This document shows positions 8,469 through 18,600 of a stretch of 37,181 nucleotides of DNA, piece by piece (positions within the stretch are counted from its first letter, which is position 1; each line of letters begins with the position of its first letter). Below the pieces are notes generated by a model. That model made no database searches, was not told the origin of the DNA, and was given only the letters and a program-made list of their open reading frames with translations. This DNA comes from a virus, in IMG/VR virus record IMGVR_UViG_3300030101_002057, positions 1 to 37,181 of that record, one strand, 5' to 3'. The translations under genes were made by a program, and so were the position numbers.

Positions 8469-9923
8469 ATGGCGATAAATTTTCAAGGAACTGGTAAAAT
8501 GACACCAGCTCCTATAAAACAAACGCTGGCAACAAACTATATTGATTTTACCTCAGCTGATGAAAAAGGCTGGGCACAACAATATTTGCCAGACTTAATT
8601 GAAAAAGAAGCTGAGATATTTGGTAATAGAACTATCTCTGGTTTCTTATCAAGAGTAGGTGCAGAAGAGTCTATGTCTGCAGATCAAGTTATTTGGTCAG
8701 AGCAAGGTAGATTACACCTAACTTATACTAACTGTACAGTTGCTAATGTATCTTCTGGTTCGCTTGATGGTGATGTAACAATTACTATGTCAGCGGCTAA
8801 AGATGTTGATGGTAACACAATAGGTAATAACCACGGCGTAAGACCTGGTGACATGCTTTTAGTTAGAAAAACTACAGTTGTTAAGAAGTTCTTCGTAAAC
8901 GCAGTAACTACTGGTACAATAACTGCATTTGCTTATGACACTAATGCAGCTGACATGTCAACTGGTTTAACAGGTTCTGAAGCAGCAACTATTATGGTTT
9001 TTGGTTCTGAGTATGTAAAAGGTTCTGTAGGTAGAGTTGGTGCTAACAAGCCACAATTCCAAACTAGAACTAACAAGCCAATCATATTAAAAGACAAGTA
9101 TGAGATCTCTGGATCTGATGCTGCTCAAATAGGTTGGGTTGAAATTTCTGGTGAAGACGGACAAAACGGTTACTACTGGTACTTAAAAGCTTCTGGTGAT
9201 ACTAAAGCTCGTTTCAACGATTACTTAGAAATGGCTATGCTTGAGTCAGAAAAGTCAACTGCTAATGCAGGTTCAAACCCAATGGTACCTTCAACTATTA
9301 CTGGTGCAGCTGGTAAAATTACTGGTACTGAAGGTTTGTTTGCAGCTATCACTGATAGAGGTCATGTAACATCTGACTTTAACAATGGTGTTGTAACTTC
9401 TGAAGTTGATGACTTAATCGCTAAGTTAGATGAGCAAGGTGCTATTGAAGAAAACATGATGTTCTTAAATAGAGCTGTAACTCTTAACTTTGACGACTGG
9501 TTAGCTTCTTTAAACGCTTACCATTCAAATGGTACTTCTTGGGGAGTATTTAACAACTCAGAAGAAATGGCGTTAAACTTAGGCTTTACTGGTTTCAGAA
9601 GAGGTTCTTATGACTTCTACAAGTCTGACTTTAAATACCTAAACGACAAAGGTACTAGAGGTGTTATAGATAACATTACTGGTGTTATGATACCAGCTGG
9701 TGTTTCTACTGTATATGATGAGGTATTAGGTAAAAACCTAAAAAGACCTTTCTTACACGTAAGATTCAGAGCTTCTAACATGGAAAGCAGAAAGTACAAA
9801 ACATGGACTACTGGTTCAGTTGGTGCTACTACTTCTGACTTAGATGCGATGGAAATGCACTTCTTATCAGAAAGATGTTTAGTAGTTCAAGGAGCAAACA
9901 ACTTCTTATTAATGACTACGTAA
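8469..9923 (+). CDS. Major capsid protein (HK97-fold type)
   Basis: The protein has 484 residues. Features that mark it as a capsid subunit are an N-terminal helix region, a beta-rich segment with WSEQGRLHLTY (~77-87), GSEYVKGSVGR (~179-189), PIILKDKYEISGSDAAQIGW (~204-223) followed by a GYYWYLK strand, and a C-terminal block with LNLGFTGFRRGSYDFYKSD (~367-385), GKNLKRPFLHVRF and LDAMEMHFLSERCLVVQGAN. From memory this pattern is well conserved in marine podovirus-like phages and related to Bacteroidota phage capsids. Codons look more selected than in neighbours, for example frequent AAC/TTC and many Ala GCT/GCA, consistent with high expression. A strong hairpin terminator follows the stop by 12 bp. 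Confidence 0.9.
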   Translation: MAINFQGTGKMTPAPIKQTLATNYIDFTSADEKGWAQQYLPDLIEKEAEIFGNRTISGFLSRVGAEESMSADQVIWSEQGRLHLTYTNCTVANVSSGSLDGDVTITMSAAKDVDGNTIGNNHGVRPGDMLLVRKTTVVKKFFVNAVTTGTITAFAYDTNAADMSTGLTGSEAATIMVFGSEYVKGSVGRVGANKPQFQTRTNKPIILKDKYEISGSDAAQIGWVEISGEDGQNGYYWYLKASGDTKARFNDYLEMAMLESEKSTANAGSNPMVPSTITGAAGKITGTEGLFAAITDRGHVTSDFNNGVVTSEVDDLIAKLDEQGAIEENMMFLNRAVTLNFDDWLASLNAYHSNGTSWGVFNNSEEMALNLGFTGFRRGSYDFYKSDFKYLNDKGTRGVIDNITGVMIPAGVSTVYDEVLGKNLKRPFLHVRFRASNMESRKYKTWTTGSVGATTSDLDAMEMHFLSERCLVVQGANNFLLMTT

Positions 9924-9935
9924 TCATTATTTATT

Positions 9936-9969
9936 AAGGATCGAGGCTTCGGCCTCGACCCTTTCTTTT
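9936..9969 (+). terminator. Intrinsic terminator after the capsid gene
   Basis: A GC-rich hairpin stands out in an AT-only gap: left arm 9936-9947 (aaggatcgaggc), loop ttcg, right arm 9952-9963 (gcctcgacccttt minus the last t), with one A/C mismatch (9940/9959). A T-rich tail ttctttta follows. The UUCG tetraloop makes the stem unusually stable. It lies 12 bp after the capsid stop and 24 bp before the next start, so it probably ends or attenuates the head operon transcript, or protects the capsid mRNA 3' end. Confidence 0.85.
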
Positions 9970-9992
9970 ATTAACTTATATTATATTATATT

Positions 9993-10811
9993 ATGGCAAA
10001 AAAAATAGAAAAGGCAGAGATGCCTGTAGTTGAAACAGTTGTTGAAACTACAAAACCAAAAAGAAAAGAACCAACTAAAAATATAGTTGGGGGTTGGGAA
10101 ATTAAAGATAGAGTTTACAAGCTAACAGAAAATAAATCTCCTTTAACATTTACCGTAAAATCAAGAGGTCAATATTACTTTGATAGAGAAGCTGGTTATG
10201 AGAGAGAAATAAAATACTGTAAAAATCAAAAAACAGTTTTTGTTGATGAAATGAAAGGCGATCAAATACTTGGTTCTATAGTTTTTAGAAACGGAGTTTT
10301 AGCAGTACCTGCAAATGAAGTTATTTTGCAAAAGTATTTATCTTTATATTCACCATCAAAAGATGTACATTACTTTGAAATTAAACCTCAAGAAAGAGCG
10401 ATAAACGAGTTAGAAGAAATAGAATTAGAAGTTGATGCTTTAGTAGCAGCAAGAACTCTTGATATAGATATGACTGAAGCAATAATGCGTGTAGAATTAG
10501 GTTCTAGCGTTGCTAAGATGTCATCTAAGGAACTTAAAAGAGATTTACTTGTATTTGCTAAAAGAAATCCAAAACTGTTCTTAGATTTAATGAATGACGA
10601 TAATATACACTTAAGAAATGTAGGTATAAAAGCTACAGAACTTGGTATATTATCATTATCGCCTGACAATAGGATGTTTTCATGGACTTCAAACAATAGA
10701 AAACTAATGAATGTTCCATTTGATGAGCACCCATATTCAGCTTTAGCCGCTTGGTTTAAAACTGACGAAGGTATGGAGGTTTTAACTTCAATTGAAAAAC
10801 AATTAAAGTAA
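9993..10811 (+). CDS. Conserved phage protein of unknown function (capsid-adjacent)
   Basis: The protein has 272 residues. The N-terminal ~30 residues are Lys/Val/Thr-rich and probably disordered. A beta-rich part follows: IVGGWEIKDRVYKLTE, PLTFTVKSRGQYYFDREAGY, then KTVFVDEM and a VFRNGVLAVPANEVI strand (~30-125). The C-terminal half (~130-272) is helical and charged, with LGSSVAKMSSKELKRDLLVF (~170-189). No enzyme motif, Cys cluster or membrane segment appears. It is isolated by a terminator-type hairpin on each side, an unusual single-gene unit between capsid and adaptor genes. Position suggests a head-associated or decoration protein, but nothing in the sequence proves it. Confidence 0.65.
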   Translation: MAKKIEKAEMPVVETVVETTKPKRKEPTKNIVGGWEIKDRVYKLTENKSPLTFTVKSRGQYYFDREAGYEREIKYCKNQKTVFVDEMKGDQILGSIVFRNGVLAVPANEVILQKYLSLYSPSKDVHYFEIKPQERAINELEEIELEVDALVAARTLDIDMTEAIMRVELGSSVAKMSSKELKRDLLVFAKRNPKLFLDLMNDDNIHLRNVGIKATELGILSLSPDNRMFSWTSNNRKLMNVPFDEHPYSALAAWFKTDEGMEVLTSIEKQLK

Positions 10812-10820
10812 AACAATAAT

Positions 10821-10857
10821 ATGTAATCACCCTTATATAGGGTGGTTACATTATTTT
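10821..10857 (+). terminator. Intrinsic terminator after the 272-residue protein gene
   Basis: Thirteen base pairs pair 10821-10833 (atgtaatcaccct) with 10839-10851 (agggtggttacat), with one G/T wobble (10827/10845) and a five-base AT loop. The trailing ttatttt serves as a weak U-tract. It lies 10 bp after the stop and 18 bp before the next ATG. Together with the hairpin at 9936 it brackets a single gene. Confidence 0.75.
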
Positions 10858-10869
10858 AAAAAAATATAT

Positions 10870-11691
10870 ATGGCATTAATAATAGCTGGTCAAACGACCA
10901 TAAGTATAAATACAGTTTACCAAAGAGTATTAGCTTTAGCTAACAAAGAGCAAAGAGGCTATATTACGCCACAAGAATTTAACTTGCATGCTAATCAAGC
11001 TCAACTAGATATATTTGAGCAATACTTTTATGATTTAGCTGCTATGGTTAATTTAAATAAAAGAGCAGAAGCACCTCAACTAAACCCTGGAGCTAACAAC
11101 CCATTAGAACCAGACTTTGGTGATACTGTAAATATTCTAAGAGAAAAAATATCTATATACAAAGGTACAGATGTAGCTTTAACATACAACGCTACTAATG
11201 GTAGTTTTAGCTTACCACCTTTGTCATCATCTATATATAGAACTGGCCGAATGTATTACTCTGGCACAGGCGGTTCTAGTATTCCATTACAACTTGTTGA
11301 CTACTACCATTTAGATCATATAAAATCTTTATATGATGCTAAAACTAATTCAAGGTGGCACACTAATAATCAAGAAAACTTTTATTACACAGAAAACACA
11401 GACGGTACTTTTTCTTTATATAGAGAAAGCACGGGTAAAACTCCTTTAACAACAGGTTTAAAAATAGAAGTTGTAGCTGAAGTACCTAGAGCCGTTGAGT
11501 GGGGTTATGTTGTTGTAAACGAACAAGCATTATATAACGCTTCAACTTCAGTAGATTTTAATTTACATAGATCAGAAGAAACTAATTTAGTTATAAAAAT
11601 ATTAGAGCTTGCTGGTATTACAATAAACAAGCCAGGTTTAGTACAAATAGCTTCAGGTGAAGAACAACAAAACGACGCACAAACAAAATAA
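10870..11691 (+). CDS. Head-tail adaptor/connector-type protein
   Basis: The protein has 273 residues. The N-terminus has the pattern VYQRVLALANKEQRGYITPQ followed by EFNLHANQAQLDIFEQYFYD (~16-56), a helical block I recall from connector-region proteins of many marine phages. The middle (~90-220) is beta-rich, with repeated short strands such as TGRMYYSGTGG and LQLVDYYHLDHIKSLYDA. The C-terminus is helical (TNLVIKILELAGITINKPG) with a Gln/Glu tail. It lies between the capsid region and a second adaptor-like gene, the usual place for the ring proteins that fill the gap between portal and tail. Oligomeric state and exact partner are inferred. Confidence 0.62.
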   Translation: MALIIAGQTTISINTVYQRVLALANKEQRGYITPQEFNLHANQAQLDIFEQYFYDLAAMVNLNKRAEAPQLNPGANNPLEPDFGDTVNILREKISIYKGTDVALTYNATNGSFSLPPLSSSIYRTGRMYYSGTGGSSIPLQLVDYYHLDHIKSLYDAKTNSRWHTNNQENFYYTENTDGTFSLYRESTGKTPLTTGLKIEVVAEVPRAVEWGYVVVNEQALYNASTSVDFNLHRSEETNLVIKILELAGITINKPGLVQIASGEEQQNDAQTK

Positions 11692-11697
11692 TATAAC

Positions 11698-12693
11698 ATG
11701 TCAGTAAACTTAATAACATTAACAGAAAAACAATATTTTGAAGGAAAAGACGGGCTGCAGTTAACCGGTGATGACAGACAATATGGTAATTATCAGTTTT
11801 ATAAAGTAAGCGACGTTATAAACGACGTGTTAGCAACTTATTGTCAAAAAGATCAAATACTTGAAGGCGTAAGAAAATCAGATGTAACATACCATGCTCA
11901 TAGATCTTTACAAGAATTAAGCTTTGATACGTTTAGATCTGTAAAATCTATGGAGATAGAAATACCACCATCACTTATAATGGCTTTACCTATTGATTTT
12001 GTAGGTTATACTAAAGTTACTTACAAAGGTGATGACGGTATTGAAAGAACTTTAATGCCAGCGATAGTAACTAGCAACCCAACGCCTTATCAGCAAGATA
12101 ATGATTACAAGCTAGAGTTTGATAGTGATGGCGCTGCTACTCATGCTAGTGATTCAAACACTTGGTTTGATTATCATGGTAATACAGTTAACACTGGTGT
12201 TTTAAGTGGTAATACCGGTGTAGCTACTCCACATCAAAACGACGCTGATCAGTATGACATTTATGATTTGCAAGAAGGTCAAAGATTTGGTTCTGAGCCT
12301 AGACACATGAATGCTCATGGATCTTTTTATATAGATTACTTAAAAGGTAGATTACATTTATCTGGTAATTTAGTAGGTAAAGTTATAACATTAAAATATA
12401 TAAGTGACGGCGTTGGAGCTTTACAAACAGGTGTGCATAGTGACCCTCCTTTTAACAACGAAATACATACTGAGCAAGATTTTATTGTACATAAGTTTGC
12501 TCAAGAAGCTATGATAAAGCACGTGCTGTATGGTTGTATGCAAGCTAGAATGCAGCAGCCACCAGGCATGTTAGCGTTACTTAAAAAAGAAAAGTTTGCA
12601 GAAACTAGAAAAGCAAAAATAAGATTATCAAATATAAAGATAGAAGAAATAGCTCAAATAATGAGAGGTAAATCTAAATGGATTAAACACTAA
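11698..12693 (+). CDS. Head-tail connector / ring protein
   Basis: The protein has 331 residues. A characteristic stretch, HRSLQELSFDTFRSVKSMEI (~68-87), is followed by EIPPSLIMALPIDFVGYTKV (~88-107); this pairing of a helix with a Pro-rich strand is recalled from connector proteins of cyanophage-, pelagiphage- and other marine podovirus-type genomes. The centre is polar and loop-rich (~140-205). The C-terminal helices contain TEQDFIVHKFAQEAMIKHVL (~258-277) and a basic tail ending RGKSKWIKH. Six bases separate it from the upstream adaptor gene and three from the giant tail gene, so the three are likely one transcriptional unit. Tubular-protein (T7 gp11-like) function is an inference. Confidence 0.66.
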   Translation: MSVNLITLTEKQYFEGKDGLQLTGDDRQYGNYQFYKVSDVINDVLATYCQKDQILEGVRKSDVTYHAHRSLQELSFDTFRSVKSMEIEIPPSLIMALPIDFVGYTKVTYKGDDGIERTLMPAIVTSNPTPYQQDNDYKLEFDSDGAATHASDSNTWFDYHGNTVNTGVLSGNTGVATPHQNDADQYDIYDLQEGQRFGSEPRHMNAHGSFYIDYLKGRLHLSGNLVGKVITLKYISDGVGALQTGVHSDPPFNNEIHTEQDFIVHKFAQEAMIKHVLYGCMQARMQQPPGMLALLKKEKFAETRKAKIRLSNIKIEEIAQIMRGKSKWIKH

Positions 12694-12696
12694 TTA

Positions 12697-15600
12697 ATGG
12701 CAGAACTAAAAAGAAATTTTGGGCAAGCGAAAATGAATAAAGACCGCGATGAAAGACTCGTGGAGCCTGGTCAGTATCGTGACGCTAACAATGTACAAAT
12801 AGCAACTTCTGATGAGTCTGACGCTGGTTCAGTACAAACTGTTTTAGGAAATACAGAAGTAACAACTAATGTAGTTCTTAATGATTATTCTACTTGTGTT
12901 GGCGTACATGAATTACCTGAAAAAGATTTTATATATTATTTTGTACATAGCGGTGGACATCCTAAACTTCAAAGCTTTCAACCATTAATATACAAAGACT
13001 GTATTGTACAATACGATACAATAAACCAAACATCAACATATGTTTTTGTAGATATATATAAAGTAAAACAAACGCTTAATCAAGCTCTTAATAGTAACAA
13101 AGTTAGAGTACCATCAGGATCAAGCAATGTTTACAACTACACTGGTATAAGAAGAGGTATGGTTATGACAGGTACTTTTACTAACAATACTGGTGGTAAT
13201 ATAACAGCGCCTAATGGAAATACTGTAACTAATGGTAATGATTATTTTATAAGTGAAAATGATAACGTAACAGTTGAAGATGTTATTAGAGATGGTTCAA
13301 ATGGTTGGCATATAGTATTATCAGAAGGTGTTGCTAGCTCAGTTGGTGATAACGTAACTTTTTCTGCAAAAAGAGTTTTAGAATTTGATCCTTTTATAAA
13401 AATTACAGCTATAGATGATATTGATGGTTTATTGCTTTGGACTGATGGTAATAATGAGCCTAAAAAAATAAATATTCAAAGATCTATACAAGGTACAGGT
13501 GGTAATGCAAGGGTTAGAGACTGGGATAACACTCAAGCAAGATCTGCTGCAACAAACTTAGCTTCAGGCAATCCAAACCGTAGATTAGTATTTTCTGGAG
13601 ATAACTCAAATTTTCATACTAGAATATCTTTAAAAAATGAGTTAGCAATGTCAAGAACAGATAACGAACCTGTGTTTTCTGAACTTAGTGACATTACAGT
13701 AATAAAACCTTCACCAAAGTTTCCTCTTAGACTTGAAATGTCAGAGACAGTATTAAAAAGAATACCTGTCTTGTCTAGTGGTAATTTAGGAGATGCTAAT
13801 GCTACTAGTGGTTTTTTATCTGCTCAAACAAAGTTTAGAGACAGTAGCGGTGATGTTTTTGAGCCTGGTCATATTGTTAGTAATATTAATTTTGTAAGTC
13901 CTATTGATTTAAGAGTAGGTGATATAGTTATATTAACAGATGACATAACTTCTGATATAGATGATTTAGATGGTAGTGACGCTTTAGTAAGAGCTACAGT
14001 GTCAGATGCTCCTGGTGGTATGCCAAACAACGGTGGTTCAACAGGTCCTTATGAATTAACAATAAACTCTGTAAGTGAAGATGTTCAAAACGTAGATACT
14101 GATTTTGCATTGAGATTAGAAAGTGATGCTAATTTATTTGAATTTAAGTTTCCTAGATTTTCATATAGATACAAATACGTAGATGGTGAGTATTCTGCTT
14201 ATGCACCTTGGACACAAGTAGCTTTTATACCAGGTGATTTTGACTACGTATGTAAAAAAGGTTTTAACATAGGTATGACAAATAGAGTTAAATTTATAAC
14301 TCTAAAAGATTATTTTCATGAGTTTAGTTTAGTGCCTGCAGAAGTTGTAGCTATAGACTTATTATACAAAGAAGAGTCATCACCAGCTATTTACACTGTA
14401 AAAACTTTAACATCAAAAAACGACAATCCAGAGTGGCCAGATAGAACTAATAATAGAAACAGAGGTGCTTATACCATAACGTCTGAAATGATACACGCTC
14501 TTGTTGAGTCTAATCAATTATTAAGACCTTATGATAACGTACCTAAAAGCGCTAAAGCTTTAGCTATAACAGGTAACAGACTTGTTTTTGGTAACTACAA
14601 ACAAAATTACAGCTTGTCTGGCGATATTGACTTAGGAGTTTCTTTTTATCACGGTTTTGGAGAAAACTATAAACAGCCTAGCGCAAACGGTTTACCTTCT
14701 ATTAAAACACTTAGAACATATCAATTAGGTGTAGTTTTTGGTGATAAGTGCGGTAGAGAAACACCAGTGCTTGTTCCTAAGAAAAGTAGTAGTATAACGT
14801 TAGATAAAAAATGGTCTGTTAATTTAAACCAAATAAGAACTAGATTAGACTATACTGGTACTACTGTTCCTAGTTGGGCTAAGTATTTAAAGTATTATAT
14901 AAAAGAAACTTCTAACGAGTATTACAATTTAGCGATGGACCGTTGGTACGATGCTGAAGATGGTAACGTTTGGATTAGCTTTCCATCAGCTGAAAGAAAT
15001 AAAGTAGATATAGATACTTACTTAATACTTAAAAAACAACACGACTCAGATATTCCTGTGTTAGAAAGAGCTAGATATAAAATTATAGCTATTGAAAACG
15101 ACGCGCCTGATTATATAAAAACTAAAAAAGTTAGTCATGGTTCAATTGTTATGGACTCGCAAGTTGCGTCGGTAAATAAAAATGCTGTTAATTTTATATT
15201 TTCTAAAGCTAATTTTGAAGCTGGTTTTGGCGATAGAGATAAGTTTTTAGCAGATACTTGGTCAAAAATATCTAGTGGTTTTGGTTATGCTAGAATAGTA
15301 GGATCTTCAGGTGGTAATACAGCAACAACTGACTGGGTTCAAGTTGTTAGTATAAAAGGACTTGCTAGTAATAATGGTAACGACACTAGTATAAGAATTG
15401 CTACTAAGTTTGGTGATGAAGCAGACATGTCTTCTATATTGTCTGGTACTATTAATTATTCTTTAGAGTTAAGAGAAGATGTTGTTACTAACAGACCAGA
15501 ATTTAACGGTAGGTTTTTTGTAAAAATTTACAAAGACCTATTATTAAAAGACGCTGTAATGGTAGATCAAGATCCTTCAATAGCTTTAAGTATACAAGAC

Positions 15601-18600
15601 TCTTTTGACATAAGGCTTTTAGTTGGTCCAAGAAATAGAAATAATCAAAACTTTCAAAAACACCCTACAAGAACAGCTACAAGTACAGCTGGCCATACTC
15701 ACCCTTTTAATAGATCAGGTAACGTAACATACTCAGGTCAAAGCGGTCAAAGCACAAAGTTTAACGCAAACTTTTTCAGTGGTGGTGGTTTTGCTAGCTT
15801 CACGGCTGGTGGAGGACATGAGTTTGGCCATTGTGGTAATAACAACTCTAACAGCAGAACAAAAGATTGGTGGGAGTCTTTTAGCGGTGATAGACTTTAT
15901 ATAGAAGGTATAAAAGTAAATGGATATAATTGGAAGTCATCAGGACATCCTCACCATAACAATAGAAATGGTGTTCACTTCACACACAGTGGAGATCCAG
16001 CAACACCGGGAAGTGGTTATGGTACTCAAGGAGGTGATGACTGTGGTGGTATAAGACATTACTCTAGTTATAGTAGAATATACTTTGGCTTTATGGGTTG
16101 GTTTGCAGATCACAGCGCTGCACAGTCAAGAATACACAAGTTTTACGAGTTAATGAAAACATCTGGAACTATATTTAGGTTTAGAGATGACCCAACACAA
16201 ACAGCTTATAAAGTTATAGACAGAGGTGGTGCAGCTGAAGTTTATAATTTTGCAAGAACTAGTGGTTGTAAAAACTGTAAACCTCATAAAACTGGTTGTA
16301 AAAGTAGTTTCTTTAATGTTATGTTTGAAAAACTTGATGGTGGTGGACCAATGGACCCAAAAGAGTTTGACGTATTAAGCTTAATGAGACATGATGGTGG
16401 TAGCACAACTGCTATAGATATTTTAAGAGAAGACTACGTTTCAGAAAGCGGTGGCTCTGAATTATCTACAGAAAACCCTGCTATATGGGAAACTGAACCA
16501 AAAGAAGATATAGGACTAGATATTTATTACGAAGCTACAGGTTGTTTACCTCTTGATGTTGATGCTGACAACAATGAGTTGTTAATACCTCTTGGCTCTA
16601 CATTTAAAGTTAGAAATCCATCTGGCAATTTTCATTTAGCAGCTGATGGTATTACAGATGTAATATATGAAGTAACAGCTGTAAATCAAGATGGCAACAA
16701 AGATATTACCAACTTAACTGTTAGAAATACTATTGACAATACAATGGGCTTAACTGACGCTATTAACCACAATCAAATAGTAGCAATTGATAGGTACGAC
16801 GGTTCATGTATATCTTTGTACATTGTAAAAGAGTCTGGCAACTACGCTGCTGGTGCTACAGCTGTAGGAATATTAACAGGTAAGTCGCCTACAGATCCTC
16901 AAGGAGGCCCTGTACCATGGAGAGCTCCACATTTTAATCCTTTAAAATTAGGTTGGAGTAATTGTTTTGCTTTTGGTAACGGTATAGAGTCAGATAGAGT
17001 TAGAGATGGTTTTGCTTTAACGCAAATAGCAAACGGTGTAAAAGCATCTTCTGTAGCCGCTCAGGAATATGCCGAAGAGCATAGAGCTAGTGGTTTTATA
17101 TGGTCTGGTATATTTAACTCTATTAGTGGTACTAATAATTTAAACCAGTTTATACAAGCAGAGCCAATAACAAAAGACTTAAACCCAAGTCATGGTAGCA
17201 TACAAAAAATTGTAGCTAGAAATACTAACACTTTAGCTTTTTGTGAAGATAAAATATTAAGTATATTAACAAATAAAGACGCTTTATTTAATGCTGATGG
17301 TGGTGCTAACGTTTCTGCTAGCAATAAAGTTTTAGGTAACGCAACACCAATACCTGGTGACTACGGTATATCTACAAACCCAGAGTCTGTGTCTGTTACA
17401 TCTGACGCTATATACTGGTGTGATCAAATGAGAAGCCAGGTTCTTAAACTACAAGGTGGATCTAGCATAAGTGTAATATCTGAAGCTGGTATGAAAGATT
17501 ATTTTAACGATAATTTAAAAGATATAAACTTTGCTATAGGTAGTTACGATGATAAAAAATCAGAGTATAATTTAACGCTGGCCCAAATGAACGGCAGGTA
17601 TCAATATAGACCTACTACAACAACTATTAGTTGGTCTGATAGAGCTCAAGGTTGGACAAGCTTTAAGGACTTTAATGGTTTAGAGTTTGGTGTTAGTTTA
17701 AATAATGAGTATTACACATTTAGACAAGGTTCAATGTGGAAACATCATACTAACAACACTGTTAACAATTTTTACGGCGTTCAATATTTTTCTGATATTA
17801 CAATGATATTTAACGAGATGCCTAGCTCTGTAAAAAGTTTTAACTTAATAAACTACGAAGGCACGCAGGCTAGAATAACTGAGTTTTCAACCGTAACTCA
17901 AGGCGGTGTTAATTATACAGATGGTGAGTATTACAACTTAAACGCCAAAGCTGGTTGGTACTTAGACAATTTAAAAACAGATTTACAAGACGCTGAAAAC
18001 ATAGAGTTTAAAGAAAAAGAAGGCAAGTGGTTTGCTAGTTTAAAAGGAGTTACATCTACAGACGCTAACTTAGACCAAAGAGAGTTTTCTGTTCAAGGCT
18101 TAGGTGTTGCTTCTATAAGCTCAAGTGGTAGTACAGGTAGAATATTTAAAATAACAGTAAAAGTTAATAGCACAGCTTCTGATGGTACTAACTGGGACTC
18201 TAGCGGCGCTGATCCTTCTACATTTAGGTTCCTTGGTCCTAGCTCAACACCTACAATGACAGAGCAACAACCAACAGGTAACGGCATTGTAACTGATACT
18301 ATAAGTAACATGGTTTTAAACTCACAACAAGTTGCTCAATACTCTGGTTTTGATTTAGACGCTGCAGACTTTGAAGTTCCAGGTGGTACGCTTACAACTA
18401 GCGGCTCTGGTAATTCAACAATTTATATTTACACTAAGGCCTCGGGTTGGAACGCAGATCCTGAAGTTAGTCAAGTTGAATTTTTTAATCAAGGTATAGC
18501 TGGTGATCCTGGTAACAGAGTTTCTGTAAGAATATCTTACAACTCTTTTACAATGCCTAGTTCTGATAAAACTATATTTGTAGATGTTGATTTAAAGAGT

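Noticed and set aside
15817-15831. HEFGH (residues 1041-1045) in the giant tail protein, resembling a metzincin active site
   Set aside because: The following residues (CGNNNS) do not give the HExxHxxGxxH/D pattern, and it sits in a low-complexity Gly/His/Asn insert where HExxH can arise by chance.
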